DNA of 64,000 nucleotides from CBFHMJ01 sp965656875 (GCA_965656875.1 CBFHMJ010000003.1:434001-498000); one strand, 5' to 3'; shown: positions 18,755 through 28,481, counted from the first letter of the stretch. Translations and numbers: made by a program. The notes: generated by a model not told the origin, from the letters alone.

Positions 18755-19369
18755 TCAGATAGTGACGACTCTAATAGCCAGTGCGACAAAAATAACACCA
18801 ATAACCTTGTCAATGACTGGGCCTTTCTCCAACAGAGATAAACGCTCTTTGCTTTGATCGATAAGGATAGCGACGACAAAATACCAAATAGAATCAATTG
18901 TTAATACTGTAGTAACCATTAGCGCTGATGTTTGCAAGCTCATGTTGTCAGGGGAAATAAACTGACTGAACAGTGCTGTAAAAAAGATGGCAAGTTTTGG
19001 ATTTAAAAAGGCAATCGCAAAGCCATCTTTTGCTGCATCAAAGGCTGATAATGGCTTTTCTGATGTGTTAGCAGTTAGTGATGCACCTTTGCTGGTCAGT
19101 GCTTTGTAACCAAGAAAGAGTAGGTAAGCTGCCCCGGAATATACTAAAAAGTTGTAAACAATGGGAAAGGATTTCATTAGAGAACTTAATCCTAATACAG
19201 CGGCAACCGCATACACGCCCACGCCCAGTCCATGACTCAACGCTGATATCACGCCATTTTTTGCACCACCACCCAGTGTGTGTTTCATCACAATCGCTAA
19301 ACTGGGACCGGGTGACATCGCACCGATTGCGCATACAGTAGCAAACTGTAGCCAGACCGTTAATTCCAC
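18755..19369 (-). CDS. LysE/RhtB family amino acid exporter
   Basis: The 204-residue membrane protein has about six helices and the family's N-terminal signature GAMSPGPSLAIVMKHTLGGG (residues about 16-35). Relatives export amino acids such as homoserine, threonine or lysine; the substrate here is unknown. The start is GTG 19369 with GGAG 6 bp upstream; only three bases separate it from the stop of the yejM homologue, so it is probably translated from the same mRNA. This pairing is not the E. coli arrangement. Confidence 0.9.
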   Translation of the reverse strand: MELTVWLQFATVCAIGAMSPGPSLAIVMKHTLGGGAKNGVISALSHGLGVGVYAVAAVLGLSSLMKSFPIVYNFLVYSGAAYLLFLGYKALTSKGASLTANTSEKPLSAFDAAKDGFAIAFLNPKLAIFFTALFSQFISPDNMSLQTSALMVTTVLTIDSIWYFVVAILIDQSKERLSLLEKGPVIDKVIGVIFVALAIRVVTI

Positions 19370-19372
19370 TTG

Positions 19373-20920
19373 TTACTCCACTGCAAGGTTGCCGGGTTCT
19401 TGCCGACTAAAACGCGTAATAAGATTAATTGCATCAGTTAATTCGTAGGTATCGAGATTTACGTCCAGTTGCATCCCGCTAGCTGCCGAATAATGTTGAT
19501 CAGTCCCCTGGCTTGTTACCAGCGTGATTTTATCTTTATGAAAAAACGCCAGCGTATCAGCTGTATAGGTTGCTTTTAACTTTTCTTTATCTCGGTCAAA
19601 TAAACTGGTTGCTATGGTTGTATTTTCTGCCAGTTCTCCACATTTCATCCAATCGGCAAGAATTGAATACGCAATGCTGGCATTCGTTGTAATCTGATGG
19701 CGATATAAAACAGGCTTGTGCCACTTAACATAAATTGCCGACTTGATAAGCGGGCCAGCCGTCATCGAGGTATCTCTCGTGACAATAATATGGTTATCGT
19801 TAAATGATCCGGAAATTGATAAATTGCTATCCAGGTTTAGCGATAAAACAGGGCTTTCGGAAAAGCCTTTATGGCTTAATGCGTCAACATCAGGTGTGGT
19901 AACAACGTTGATATTGTATGCTTTCGCAACAGTAAACCATGCCGGTTGAATCTGTTGAGATGCAATATATTCACTGTATAAGGAGGGTAAACCAAATAGC
20001 AGGCTGAATGCTGCATCGTCAGGATCAAGCGACTGGAAATGATTGTCATAGGCAATGAAGCCAGCAGACAGTAGGTGATCCTGTTCTTGAGGTGTTATAA
20101 GCCGGTCAACAACATCTATTGTCAATGATGTTGAAGGGACTTCGTTGATTTCACATCGATTCGCATCAGGTTGATAATTCAGGCGAGACTTAATTTGCCA
20201 GGTTTTAGATTTTTCCTGTTGGTAATTCTCTTTATCGAGCAGATCATACCGGGCCAGCAATGATTTAGCGGTTGTCGGATAAGACAACGGAAACATATTG
20301 TCTTGCTGGGTAATGTCGTATTTCAGATTGGCATCTGCCCAAATATGGATCAGATGGCTGGTAAAGAAGCAACCGATAAAAACAGACACAATAATTCGGT
20401 GTAATTGCTTTTCCTTCAGTGCGATGATTCGCTTCCAGGTAAAATTACTGATCAGTAGTTCATAACCCAGAATACAGACCGTAATTAACGTTACCCACAA
20501 GGTTGAACGGACTGGGTGATCTCCCCACGTTCTTGTTAATAAAGACACAACCTGATCTAAAGAGGCATTGGAAATGTGATAACCCAGTCGGTTGAAACTG
20601 TACGCGTCTATTGTCAGCAAAAGAATACCTGCTGTTGCGATAACCGCAGACACACCCCGAATATGATGTTGATATGGGAAGACCATAGATACCGGGAAAA
20701 TCGTCAGGAGAAAACAGACAAAGCAAATAAAGGCTGTATGACTGACCCAGTTAGTCAGCAAATAAACCCACCCCAAAACCGTTTGAGGTGTCGCATCTGG
20801 CGCAATGTAGGTCACTGAAATAGTCAGTGCAATCAGGATATTAAAAAAGGTAAACCAGTGACCCCAGTTAAGTAACCGGTGCGCCCTGGATGTAAAAGGC
20901 TGATGAGTGGATAAATTCAT
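19373..20920 (-). CDS. yejM: YejM/LapC-like DUF3413 inner-membrane protein with reduced sulfatase-like domain
   Basis: In E. coli YejM (LapC/PbgA) senses lipopolysaccharide and controls LpxC turnover. Here the N-terminal membrane half is well conserved: NWGHWFTFFNILIAL, LLLTIDAYSFNRLGYH and the juxtamembrane HIWADAN...PLSYPTTAKSLLARYDLLD. The periplasmic half is shorter and diverged (515 versus 586 residues) and the strand equivalent to E. coli ITVDGLN reads LTIDVVD, so any hydrolase site is gone. ATG 20920 gives an N-terminus of the same length as E. coli; GTG 20941 is an alternative, neither having a strong ribosome binding site. It follows yejL, as in E. coli. Confidence 0.85.
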   Translation of the reverse strand: MNLSTHQPFTSRAHRLLNWGHWFTFFNILIALTISVTYIAPDATPQTVLGWVYLLTNWVSHTAFICFVCFLLTIFPVSMVFPYQHHIRGVSAVIATAGILLLTIDAYSFNRLGYHISNASLDQVVSLLTRTWGDHPVRSTLWVTLITVCILGYELLISNFTWKRIIALKEKQLHRIIVSVFIGCFFTSHLIHIWADANLKYDITQQDNMFPLSYPTTAKSLLARYDLLDKENYQQEKSKTWQIKSRLNYQPDANRCEINEVPSTSLTIDVVDRLITPQEQDHLLSAGFIAYDNHFQSLDPDDAAFSLLFGLPSLYSEYIASQQIQPAWFTVAKAYNINVVTTPDVDALSHKGFSESPVLSLNLDSNLSISGSFNDNHIIVTRDTSMTAGPLIKSAIYVKWHKPVLYRHQITTNASIAYSILADWMKCGELAENTTIATSLFDRDKEKLKATYTADTLAFFHKDKITLVTSQGTDQHYSAASGMQLDVNLDTYELTDAINLITRFSRQEPGNLAVE

Positions 20921-20956
20921 CTTATTATTTTTGGCGTCCACTTAATGATGAATAAA

Positions 20957-21169
20957 TCAGTCGTTTGTGGCAGATTTTAGCGAATGACAGAAATTCTCTA
21001 CGATTACCTTCTTCTGTTTCGCCGGTAAATTTCCGATAATGTGGCTAGTTGCATTACCAAGACACATCAATCCGAGTTCGACTCCTGCATTATTCTTTTG
21101 AAGTACGGCTAATAGTTCGGCAATGATCGTTTCGATTTGTTCGTTTGAGTATTTTGACGTTACAGGCAT
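20957..21169 (-). CDS. yejL: YejL family protein (DUF1414)
   Basis: This small 70-residue protein matches E. coli YejL along its whole length (YSNEQIETIIAELLAVL, then LGLMCLGNATSHII). Its function is unknown. It sits upstream of yejM and divergent from yejK, the order found in E. coli, with 86 bp between the divergent starts. Confidence 0.9.
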   Translation of the reverse strand: MPVTSKYSNEQIETIIAELLAVLQKNNAGVELGLMCLGNATSHIIGNLPAKQKKVIVENFCHSLKSATND

Positions 21170-21255
21170 GAATGTTCTGGTTTTGCTAATGAAAATTGGG
21201 CGAATGGTATCACACTATTCCATGCATAGAAAAAACTAAGTTCACAGAGATAAAC

Positions 21256-22278
21256 ATGGCGATAGAAATAAATAATCTGGTGATTAATTACCTTGAAAAG
21301 CACGCTGATGGTGAAGTGACCCTGCGTAATCGTGATGACGTTGTTCCAGTCACTGAACGAGTGTCCATGTTCATGGAGCAGCTCCATTTTGCATACAACA
21401 GTAAACCCGCTAAAGGCTATTGTGCTTTTTCACCGGATAAGAGCGATAGTTTCGCCAGTCATTTGAATGGGTTAATAGCAAATGAGCAGCCGTTTGTATC
21501 ATTTGCGGCTTCGGCTTCAGATTTGTTATGTGATGAACTGAAAAAGTATCCATTTGAAGAGAATGGTTACCTGTTGCTGTGCCACTACAACTATCTGGCC
21601 ACAGAATATTTGCTAATTTTGCAACTGGCTATCAAAGAGCATTTCAGTGTAACGCAGGAGTTAGATATTTCTGCCAGTCGCCATCTTGACTTATCTACCA
21701 TGCAACTTGCGGCACGTATTGATATGACTGAATATCAGGTTAACCCGGAAAGTAATCGCTATGTGACGTTCATTAAAGGTCGGGCAGGTCGCAAAGTGGC
21801 TGATTTCTTCCTCGATTTTATGGGGTGTGAAGAAGGAATTGACGCAAAACAACAAAGTAAAGTCATGCTTGATGCGGTAGAAGAATTTATTGCGACAGAA
21901 AGTATGGACCACGAAGAAAAAGTAACATTACGGAAGGAAGTATTCGACTACTGTAATGAAAAAGTTCAGATGGGCGAAGACGCTAAAGTGACTGAACTGA
22001 ATGATATGTTACAGGGCGATGATAAAACTCCGTCGTTTGAATCGTTTTACCAGGAACAAGGCTATGAATTAGAAGATTCATTTCCAGTTGATAAAAAGAC
22101 GGTTTCTACCCTGGTTAAGTTCTCCGGTCAGGGTGGTGGTGTAAGTGTTGGCTTTGAGAAGAAGCATCTGGGTGAGCGAGTTCTTTATGATCCTGTTACA
22201 GATACACTGACGATTAAAGGTGTACCACCTAATCTGAAAGATCAGCTGACTCGCTATCTGACAGGTAACAAAGGCTAA
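21256..22278 (+). CDS. yejK: Nucleoid-associated protein YejK (NdpA)
   Basis: The 340-residue protein (E. coli 335) belongs to the 37-kDa nucleoid-associated family, DNA-binding proteins found with the compacted chromosome. Conserved segments include FIKGRAGRKVADFFLDFMGCEEGID near the middle and VKFSGQGGGVSVGFEKKHLG near the C-terminus. ATG 21256 is chosen as it begins MAIEINNLVINYL like the family; an open stretch 60 bp upstream is not conserved and would overlap the promoter. A terminator follows. Confidence 0.94.
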   Translation: MAIEINNLVINYLEKHADGEVTLRNRDDVVPVTERVSMFMEQLHFAYNSKPAKGYCAFSPDKSDSFASHLNGLIANEQPFVSFAASASDLLCDELKKYPFEENGYLLLCHYNYLATEYLLILQLAIKEHFSVTQELDISASRHLDLSTMQLAARIDMTEYQVNPESNRYVTFIKGRAGRKVADFFLDFMGCEEGIDAKQQSKVMLDAVEEFIATESMDHEEKVTLRKEVFDYCNEKVQMGEDAKVTELNDMLQGDDKTPSFESFYQEQGYELEDSFPVDKKTVSTLVKFSGQGGGVSVGFEKKHLGERVLYDPVTDTLTIKGVPPNLKDQLTRYLTGNKG

Positions 22279-22327
22279 CAGAACATAAAGTACCATTTAC
22301 CGTGCTGATAAAAGTACAAAAAACCAG

Positions 22328-22360
22328 GCCAGACTTGTTTTAGTTGCAAGTCTGGCTTTT
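22328..22360 (+). terminator. Rho-independent terminator of yejK (possibly shared with ribokinase)
   Basis: GCCAGACTTG, 9-nt loop, CAAGTCTGGC (22328-22356) then TTTT. On the minus strand a T-run also follows after CCTGG, so it may stop the convergent ribokinase gene too. Confidence 0.88.
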
Positions 22361-22369
22361 TAAGGTCTG

Positions 22370-23269
22370 TTAAGTTTTATTGAGTGAATATTGTTCAACT
22401 ATCCGGGTGTTTTGATAAGAAGAAGCTGCTCCGGGGTGCATGACACTCAACGCCGCTGCCTGATTTGCAAATGTAGCCGCTTCTGTCAGTGTCCATCCTT
22501 GAGCCAGTTTTGCGGCAAGTGAGCCTGCAAAACAGTCGCCCGCGCCCGTAGTATCTACTGCATCAACTTTAATTCCTGGAATTGTTGTGATGTTTACACC
22601 TTCCTGAATGATCAGGCCTCTGGCACCCAGAGTTTTAACGATTACCGCTGAATTATTGTGAGCATTGGTATTACTATGGCTCATTTCTGACAATCGAGCT
22701 GTTAGTGCATCATATTCAAGCTCATTCACAACGAATATGTCCACATAATTTAGTGCAATGTCGTTGAGTTGTTGTAGTGGGGAAGGGTTAAGCAAGGTGA
22801 TTGCCTGACAACTTCGGGCTTGCCTCAATGTTTGATTAACGACTGCAGCCGGAATTTCCAGTTGAAGTAATGCAATATCTCCCGGTGAAAACTCAGCATT
22901 TATCATGGATTTGGCTGTTAGCTGTTGATTTGCGCCGGGAGAAACAACGATCATATTTTCTCCGGTTTTATCAACGGTGATAAATGCCTGACCGGTCGAA
23001 TAATCTGGCATTTGCAGAACATGGCTGGTATCAACACCCGCTTTGCGGTAAAAGGCAATTAATTGCTGGGCGTATTGATCGTCGCCGGTTGCACCAATCA
23101 AGGCTGTTGCAGCGCCTGCGAGTGATGCGGCGACGGCTTGATTGGCCCCTTTACCGCCGGGATGTAACTGATAATCGCTGGCTGAAATAGTCTCGCCAGG
23201 TAAAGGAAGTGAATCGACAGTGCATACAATGTCCATGTTAATACTGCCGATAACAAAAACCTGATTCAT
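22370..23269 (-). CDS. rbsK: Ribokinase
   Basis: Ribokinase phosphorylates D-ribose to ribose 5-phosphate. The 299-residue PfkB-family protein has the N-terminal GSINMDIV and HPGGKGANQAVAASLAGA signature (about residues 8-50) and the C-terminal catalytic DTTGAGDCFAG. No ribose transporter or repressor is adjacent, so the sugar is assigned by resemblance only. It lies 34 bp after the VOC gene on the same strand and may be cotranscribed with it. Confidence 0.88.
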   Translation of the reverse strand: MNQVFVIGSINMDIVCTVDSLPLPGETISASDYQLHPGGKGANQAVAASLAGAATALIGATGDDQYAQQLIAFYRKAGVDTSHVLQMPDYSTGQAFITVDKTGENMIVVSPGANQQLTAKSMINAEFSPGDIALLQLEIPAAVVNQTLRQARSCQAITLLNPSPLQQLNDIALNYVDIFVVNELEYDALTARLSEMSHSNTNAHNNSAVIVKTLGARGLIIQEGVNITTIPGIKVDAVDTTGAGDCFAGSLAAKLAQGWTLTEAATFANQAAALSVMHPGAASSYQNTRIVEQYSLNKT

Positions 23270-23303
23270 AATCTCTCACAGCGATGGCTGGTCGGTGAAT
23301 GAT

Positions 23304-23678
23304 TTAATCCGAGTATATTGCTAAACAAGCGCCAGCAGTATCTTTAATTACCGCAAACTCACTACTTCCCATTGCTTTAGGACCATCTAAAAGCGAGCCA
23401 CCCAGGGCTACACATTTTTCGGCACTGGCTTTCACGTCATCAACTCGAACATACATCAACCACTGCGCAGGCAGATTTTTATTAGGCCCTCGGCGGTGAC
23501 AAACACCGGCAACAGTTTCACCATCAGCGGCTTTCATACTGAAATCATTGTACTCGCCCATTGAAACATCGTCGGGTGTCCAGCCAACGACTTGTTGATA
23601 AAAATCTCTGACATGCTCTGCATCGTCAACCGTTAAGTCGTGCCAGACAATCTGACCTGGTTGTTTATCGTCTTTCAT
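23304..23678 (-). CDS. VOC superfamily (glyoxalase/bleomycin resistance-like) protein
   Basis: The 124-residue protein has one or two beta-alpha-beta-beta-beta modules of the vicinal oxygen chelate fold: IVWHDLTVDDAEHVRDFYQQVVGW at the start and a closing FAVIKDTAGACLAIY. Such single-domain proteins act as dioxygenases, isomerases or binding proteins; the substrate is not evident. A GGAG-containing ribosome binding site precedes ATG 23678. Confidence 0.85.
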   Translation of the reverse strand: MKDDKQPGQIVWHDLTVDDAEHVRDFYQQVVGWTPDDVSMGEYNDFSMKAADGETVAGVCHRRGPNKNLPAQWLMYVRVDDVKASAEKCVALGGSLLDGPKAMGSSEFAVIKDTAGACLAIYSD

Positions 23679-23810
23679 TTATTGGCTCCGGATAAATAAT
23701 GTTCAACAGTGGCTCATAGTAAACAAATAACGTGAGTAAGCAAAATCGGTAATTTTACTGGCGAGTGTAGGTTGGGTGAAAAATTGTGAGTGCGCTCAGA
23801 TGAACAATTT

Positions 23811-23853
23811 GAATGAAAAAAAGCGCGGCCATAACGACAACGCTTTTTCATTC
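23811..23853 (-). terminator. Rho-independent terminator of the peptide transporter gene
   Basis: GAATGAAAAAAAGCG and CGCTTTTTCATTC form a long imperfect stem around a 15-nt loop, 23 bp past the transporter stop. Read leftward, the distal arm is T-rich. Confidence 0.75.
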
Positions 23854-23875
23854 AGATGGGATGGTATGGAATGTT

Positions 23876-25405
23876 CTAGCTTTTTTGTAAGTTATACATC
23901 CAACGGCCATACAGCATGATACCGATTGCTGACATTGCGCCAATACCACCAATAATATACCAGGCCATACCAATGTTATTGCTGGTATATAGTAAGTGAG
24001 TCAGTGCCTCTGGTGTTTCACCGGTATAGCTCACTAGATATTTGAATGCTTCACCCGTAGGGATATTCGCAATTTCTTGTGCTGACATGCCGCGTTCTTG
24101 CAGCATTTGCAGTGAGAAATTCTCTTTAGACGCGAAAATATCATACAGTTTAGGACCAAACTTACCTTCCAGTGTCCAGCCAATACCTTGTGGCAACATA
24201 ACAAATCCAAGATACATTGCTTTTTTGCCTTCAGGCGCAATGTTTGCCATAAATTCATTTTTCTTCGGACTCAATAGCATTTCACCAACGCTGAAAACAA
24301 AAATAGCCAGAACTGTGAACCATGCGGCAACGGTAGAACCCAGGAAAATCATTGAGACGACACTGGCAACCGCACCAATTAACATACTGGTCATGACACG
24401 GAAGCGGCCACTGATTGCTGCGAACAGGAAACAGGTTGTCATGATAAGCGCAGAGTTCAGGTTCAGAATACCTTCAGGCATGACACGCATACCATCATTA
24501 CTCAGACCCAGCCAAAATTGAGCGAGCCCATTCTGCGTGCCTTCGGCCCCAAATAAATCTCTAACGATTACACTGGTATCAACCCAGTCACGGATATGAA
24601 CCGGAAGGACATCAAACAATGCATTGAACATAAACCAGAAGCCAGAAAAAACAATCATGTACCAGAAAACCAATGGTTTTTTCAGTTCTTTCAATGCTGA
24701 AACCCAAAGTGCTTCCTGTTTAATTTCACCAGATTTGACTTTTTCTTGTTGCGCCAGGCGCTCTTCTTTCTTTGGTTCCTTATAGGTCAGTAAGAATAAG
24801 AAGTTTAAAGAAATGATTGCGGCACAGGCGAAAAATACGTTCTGCCAGGATAACTGGCGTAGATGCGCCGCCAGAAGTGGGCCAATGAAGCCACCAATAT
24901 TCACAATCTGATAGAAAATACCCCAGGCCATCGAGCTGTTATTTCTACTGGTAGCGTTAGCGAGTGTTCCCTGAATACCCGGTTTAAAAATACCAGTGCC
25001 AGCAGCCAGCAGTACAGCGCCTCCCATAAAGCCATAGTAAGTCGGGAAGAATGCCATCAACAGATAACCGGCAATTTTAACCACAGTGGAAATGAAGATT
25101 GTTTCTTTATAACCGATACGGTCGGAAATACCGCCACTCAGGACAGGAACGAAGGTTTGAATAAATGCCCACAGACCAAGTATCGTACCGAACTTGTCCA
25201 TGGTTATACCGAGGCCGCCTTCTGAAATTGGGGCCGTCGCATAGAGTGAGGAACTGGTTTTCACGCCGTAATATGCGATACGTTCAACCATTTCCATGCC
25301 TCCGACCAGCCAGAAGACATAACTCAGGCTAAATATGGAGGCCCATAATCCGAGCTGTTTCTCCTCAGTCAGATTATTTTCTGCATAAATGTTGTTGGAA
25401 CTCAT
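23876..25405 (-). CDS. POT/PTR2-type peptide MFS transporter
   Basis: The 509-residue protein has about 12-14 membrane helices. Helix 1 carries EMVERIAYYG, the ExxERxxYYG proton-coupling motif of proton-dependent oligopeptide transporters, and a later FYQIVNIGGFIGP matches the PTR2 signature. It probably imports di- or tripeptides, which would fit the secreted protease in this window (inference). ATG 25405 is chosen; a further upstream start adds 28 unconserved residues. The gene lies downstream of rnhA on the same strand with 147 bp between them. Confidence 0.88.
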   Translation of the reverse strand: MSSNNIYAENNLTEEKQLGLWASIFSLSYVFWLVGGMEMVERIAYYGVKTSSSLYATAPISEGGLGITMDKFGTILGLWAFIQTFVPVLSGGISDRIGYKETIFISTVVKIAGYLLMAFFPTYYGFMGGAVLLAAGTGIFKPGIQGTLANATSRNNSSMAWGIFYQIVNIGGFIGPLLAAHLRQLSWQNVFFACAAIISLNFLFLLTYKEPKKEERLAQQEKVKSGEIKQEALWVSALKELKKPLVFWYMIVFSGFWFMFNALFDVLPVHIRDWVDTSVIVRDLFGAEGTQNGLAQFWLGLSNDGMRVMPEGILNLNSALIMTTCFLFAAISGRFRVMTSMLIGAVASVVSMIFLGSTVAAWFTVLAIFVFSVGEMLLSPKKNEFMANIAPEGKKAMYLGFVMLPQGIGWTLEGKFGPKLYDIFASKENFSLQMLQERGMSAQEIANIPTGEAFKYLVSYTGETPEALTHLLYTSNNIGMAWYIIGGIGAMSAIGIMLYGRWMYNLQKS

Positions 25406-25552
25406 AACTACTTCTCTGTGTTTGTTGTTATCAGCAAGTTTGTTATTGCTGTTTGTTCTGAGTTTTGCACGAGGCACAAAGCCGTACACTCTACCGGGTA
25501 AATTATATTGATGGCAATGAATTTACGTTAACCGGAAGTGGAGTAAGGCTGA

Positions 25553-26020
25553 CTAGTCGGGTTGATAACCTGAATCTTCCTGTAATTCGGTTCCGGAGGC
25601 TGCGTTACGTCCCAATTCATCGCACCGTTCATTTTCTGGATGACCTGAATGACCTTTAACCCATTCCCAGCTCACTTCGTGAAACTGAGTTAATTCATCA
25701 AGTCGTTTCCAGAGATCTACATTTTTCACTGGCTTCTTCTGACTGGTCACCCAGTTTTTTCGTTTCCAGCCATGTATCCACTGGGTAATTCCTTGCTTTA
25801 CGTACTGACTGTCTGTGGTAAGCGTAATGGTTGCTTTTTGATTGAGTGCTTCAAGGCCTTTTATAGCGGCCAGTAGCTCCATGCGATTATTGGTGGTTAG
25901 TTGATAACCTTCTGACAGCTCTTTACGGTGTTGCTTGTAAATTAATACCGTACCATAGCCACCAGGACCGGGATTTCCGAGGCATGAACCGTCGGTATAG
26001 ATGTGTACATGTTTGGTCAT
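25553..26020 (-). CDS. rnhA: Ribonuclease HI
   Basis: RNase HI degrades RNA in RNA-DNA hybrids. The 155 residues carry all four catalytic acids at the E. coli positions: D10 (YTDGSCLGNPGPGG), E48 (NNRMELLAA), D70 (TTDSQYV) and D134 (ERCDELGRNA), plus the basic protrusion WIHGWKRKNW. It diverges from dnaQ across 84 bp, the same arrangement as in E. coli. Confidence 0.97.
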   Translation of the reverse strand: MTKHVHIYTDGSCLGNPGPGGYGTVLIYKQHRKELSEGYQLTTNNRMELLAAIKGLEALNQKATITLTTDSQYVKQGITQWIHGWKRKNWVTSQKKPVKNVDLWKRLDELTQFHEVSWEWVKGHSGHPENERCDELGRNAASGTELQEDSGYQPD

Positions 26021-26104
26021 TCGGATATTTGAGGTTTTTATTGGAAAGTTACGCAGTATAATCTAAGGCGTTTTGTTAACAAGCAAAAAGAGAAAGCAAC
26101 GACT

Positions 26105-26815
26105 ATGGCACACAGACAACTGGTTCTGGATACGGAAACCACAGGTATCGATCCAAAACAAGGCCACCGTATCATTGAGATTGGTTGTGTTGAACTTATC
26201 AATCGCCGTTTTACCGGCAACAACTACCACATCTACATTAACCCTGAACGTGAAGTAGAGCAGGAAGCAATCGATGTTCACGGTATTACCAACGAGTTTC
26301 TGCTCGACAAGCCGAAATACCGGGATATAGCGCAGGACTTTTTTAACTATATCAACGGGGCTGAACTCGTTATTCATAATGCACCGTTCGACGTCGGCTT
26401 TATGGATCACGAATTCCAGATGTTGTTTGGCGCACAGTGGGGTAACACCGCAGATTATTGTAGTGTTGTCGATACTCTGGTGATGGCTCGGAAAATGTTT
26501 CCCGGCGCAAGAGCCAGTCTTGATGCGTTATGTAAGCGATATGCGATAGACAATTCCCATCGTGAACTTCACGGCGCTTTGCTCGATGCCGAGATCCTTG
26601 CTGATGTTTACCTGTTGATGAGTGGTGGGCAGCGTAAATTAAATTTATCGTCAGAAGGTTCAGGTGATAGTCAACAGGATCATGCAATACGCCGCCTGGC
26701 AGCTTCAAGAAATCCACTAAAGGTTATCCATGCTTCTGCCGATGAACTGAGAGAGCATGAATCTCGACTGGATATTGTAGAGAAAAAAGGTGGAAGTTGT
26801 TTGTGGCGAGTATAA
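26105..26815 (+). CDS. dnaQ: DNA polymerase III epsilon subunit (proofreading exonuclease)
   Basis: DnaQ is the 3'-5' proofreading exonuclease of the replicative polymerase. The 236 residues show Exo I (LDTETTG, D9 and E11), Exo II (HNAPFDVGFMDHE) and the DEDDh Exo III (HGALLDAEILADVY). The C-terminal tail (ESRLDIVEKKGGSCLWRV) matches the segment that binds the polymerase alpha subunit, so the protein is full length. Confidence 0.97.
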   Translation: MAHRQLVLDTETTGIDPKQGHRIIEIGCVELINRRFTGNNYHIYINPEREVEQEAIDVHGITNEFLLDKPKYRDIAQDFFNYINGAELVIHNAPFDVGFMDHEFQMLFGAQWGNTADYCSVVDTLVMARKMFPGARASLDALCKRYAIDNSHRELHGALLDAEILADVYLLMSGGQRKLNLSSEGSGDSQQDHAIRRLAASRNPLKVIHASADELREHESRLDIVEKKGGSCLWRV

Positions 26816-26862
26816 TCAGTGTTAATCCGACCGAAAAATATGAATCGTGGGGCCAGCGTGTG

Positions 26863-28350
26863 ATGAACGTGAGCGTCCGGCAGGCGATATCACTCGTGTT
26901 CGGATTGATACTGTGCATTGTGTTTGCGTTTTACAGCGTACCATCCGTTAGTGCAGCGGATAATGATAATGATAATGATGATGAATCCGGCATTCATATG
27001 CTGAAGGAATCATCAGCACTGAATCAAATACCACTACTGAACAATCGATTTCGTATTGATCACAATGTTGATGAAGTTAAATTGCTCTTTTTCAGAGAAA
27101 TGGGTAGTCCACCGGTCATTCTGGTCAAACCGGATGGCAGTAAGATTTATGCAACCCAGGGCGTCGTCGGTGTTGTCGACTGGTTTGATGATGCAACATA
27201 TGACCTGATTAAAATTACCAATCCGATGCCAGGCCCCTGGCAAGCTGTTGGAAAGATCCTGCCAAACAGCAAAATCATGATCATCACGGATATTGAATTA
27301 CATGTTGAAGACCTGCCGCCAATTCTTATCCAGGGTGAAACTATAAAGGTCACTGCTAAACTCACCAATGGTGGCGAACCAATCTACGAGCCGGGCTTTC
27401 GTGATATCGTTAATCTGAATGTGACATTTTCCAGTACGAACAATTCGGAATACGATAACTTTGGAGCTGACACTGTTACCGGTATCAGTTTTCAGGATAA
27501 TGGCAGGGGATTTGATGAAAAACCTCGAGACGGTGTTTTTACTGGCGAATTCAAACTGGATTTTCCATCTGGAGAATGGATACCCAGATATTTTATTGAG
27601 GCACCGTTATTTTCCAGGGAAATAGAACACGATCCTGTCATTGTCAGACCATTCCCGGTCAAAACTCGTATCGATAAAACCTCAGACGAAAACGGCTACC
27701 ATAAGTTGCACATTGATATTATTGGTGACTATGTTGATAAGTCGTCGATGATCTTCCAGGGAAAAGTTCATTACCCAACCGGTGATATCCAAAGTTTTTC
27801 TGTCACTGAAGAAACAGAAGAAAGTAGAACCTTCAATATCATGAACTATGATTATGGAGGATATAAAGTCACATTGTCGGCATTTGGTAATAATGTGAAC
27901 GGCAGAGAGTTCATGCTGGAAGTTCCAGATACCTTATTTTCGGTAGAACCAGTATTCGATGAACTACCTGAAAATAATATGACCGCCATGGAAGAAGAAA
28001 AGCGAATCCCTACCGTAGAAGAGTTACTGGCCGATGAAACGGTAGAAGAACCGGAGGACAGTGGAAAGATTATCACGGTGATTATTGTCGGAAATGTTGT
28101 TCTCCTTATCATTGGTATTGTTGCCATCAAATTACTGACTAAAAAGCCATCGGTTAAGAAAGAATCAGGTGGTTTTTCTTCCGTTATTAGCGGTTTAAGC
28201 GAGAAAGTAAAATCAATGATGCCCTGGAATAAAAATAAAGCTGAAGTTATTGATTTACCTGCCGAGTCTGAAACACAGAATAAAGGAAAAAATGGCCAGA
28301 AATCAGACAGCTCTGATGATATTTTAGACCTTTCGATGCCAGATAACTAA
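26863..28350 (+). CDS. TIGR03503 family membrane-anchored periplasmic protein
   Basis: The 495-residue protein has an N-terminal signal sequence (hydrophobic core about residues 9-28, ending PSVSAAD), an acidic Asp/Asn stretch right after it, a large beta-rich extracytoplasmic region, one membrane helix near residue 410-430 (VIIVGNVVLLIIGIVAIKLL), and a charged cytoplasmic tail. I recognise the architecture as the uncharacterised TIGR03503 group of Vibrio/Shewanella/Alteromonas; the function is unknown. ATG 26863 is preferred for the signal peptide, though GTG 26860 and an upstream TTG overlapping dnaQ are open. Confidence 0.75.
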   Translation: MNVSVRQAISLVFGLILCIVFAFYSVPSVSAADNDNDNDDESGIHMLKESSALNQIPLLNNRFRIDHNVDEVKLLFFREMGSPPVILVKPDGSKIYATQGVVGVVDWFDDATYDLIKITNPMPGPWQAVGKILPNSKIMIITDIELHVEDLPPILIQGETIKVTAKLTNGGEPIYEPGFRDIVNLNVTFSSTNNSEYDNFGADTVTGISFQDNGRGFDEKPRDGVFTGEFKLDFPSGEWIPRYFIEAPLFSREIEHDPVIVRPFPVKTRIDKTSDENGYHKLHIDIIGDYVDKSSMIFQGKVHYPTGDIQSFSVTEETEESRTFNIMNYDYGGYKVTLSAFGNNVNGREFMLEVPDTLFSVEPVFDELPENNMTAMEEEKRIPTVEELLADETVEEPEDSGKIITVIIVGNVVLLIIGIVAIKLLTKKPSVKKESGGFSSVISGLSEKVKSMMPWNKNKAEVIDLPAESETQNKGKNGQKSDSSDDILDLSMPDN

Positions 28351-28377
28351 GAAAGTCATAAAATTTAAAAAAAGGTG

Positions 28378-28406
28378 TTGACTCACCCGGCTCATATCCG
28401 TAATAT
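28378..28406 (+). promoter_or_regulatory. Strong stable-RNA promoter of the tRNA-Asp operon
   Basis: TTGACT (28378-28383), 17 bp, TAATAT (28401-28406), followed by the GC-rich discriminator GCGCCGCG typical of growth-rate-controlled, stringently regulated RNA promoters. The first tRNA starts 75 bp downstream. Confidence 0.88.
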
Positions 28407-28481
28407 TGCGCCGCGTTCGAGGGGAAGACATCACAAAGAAGATTCTCTGAGAACAAACCTTACGATAAGGTTCAGAAAGCT

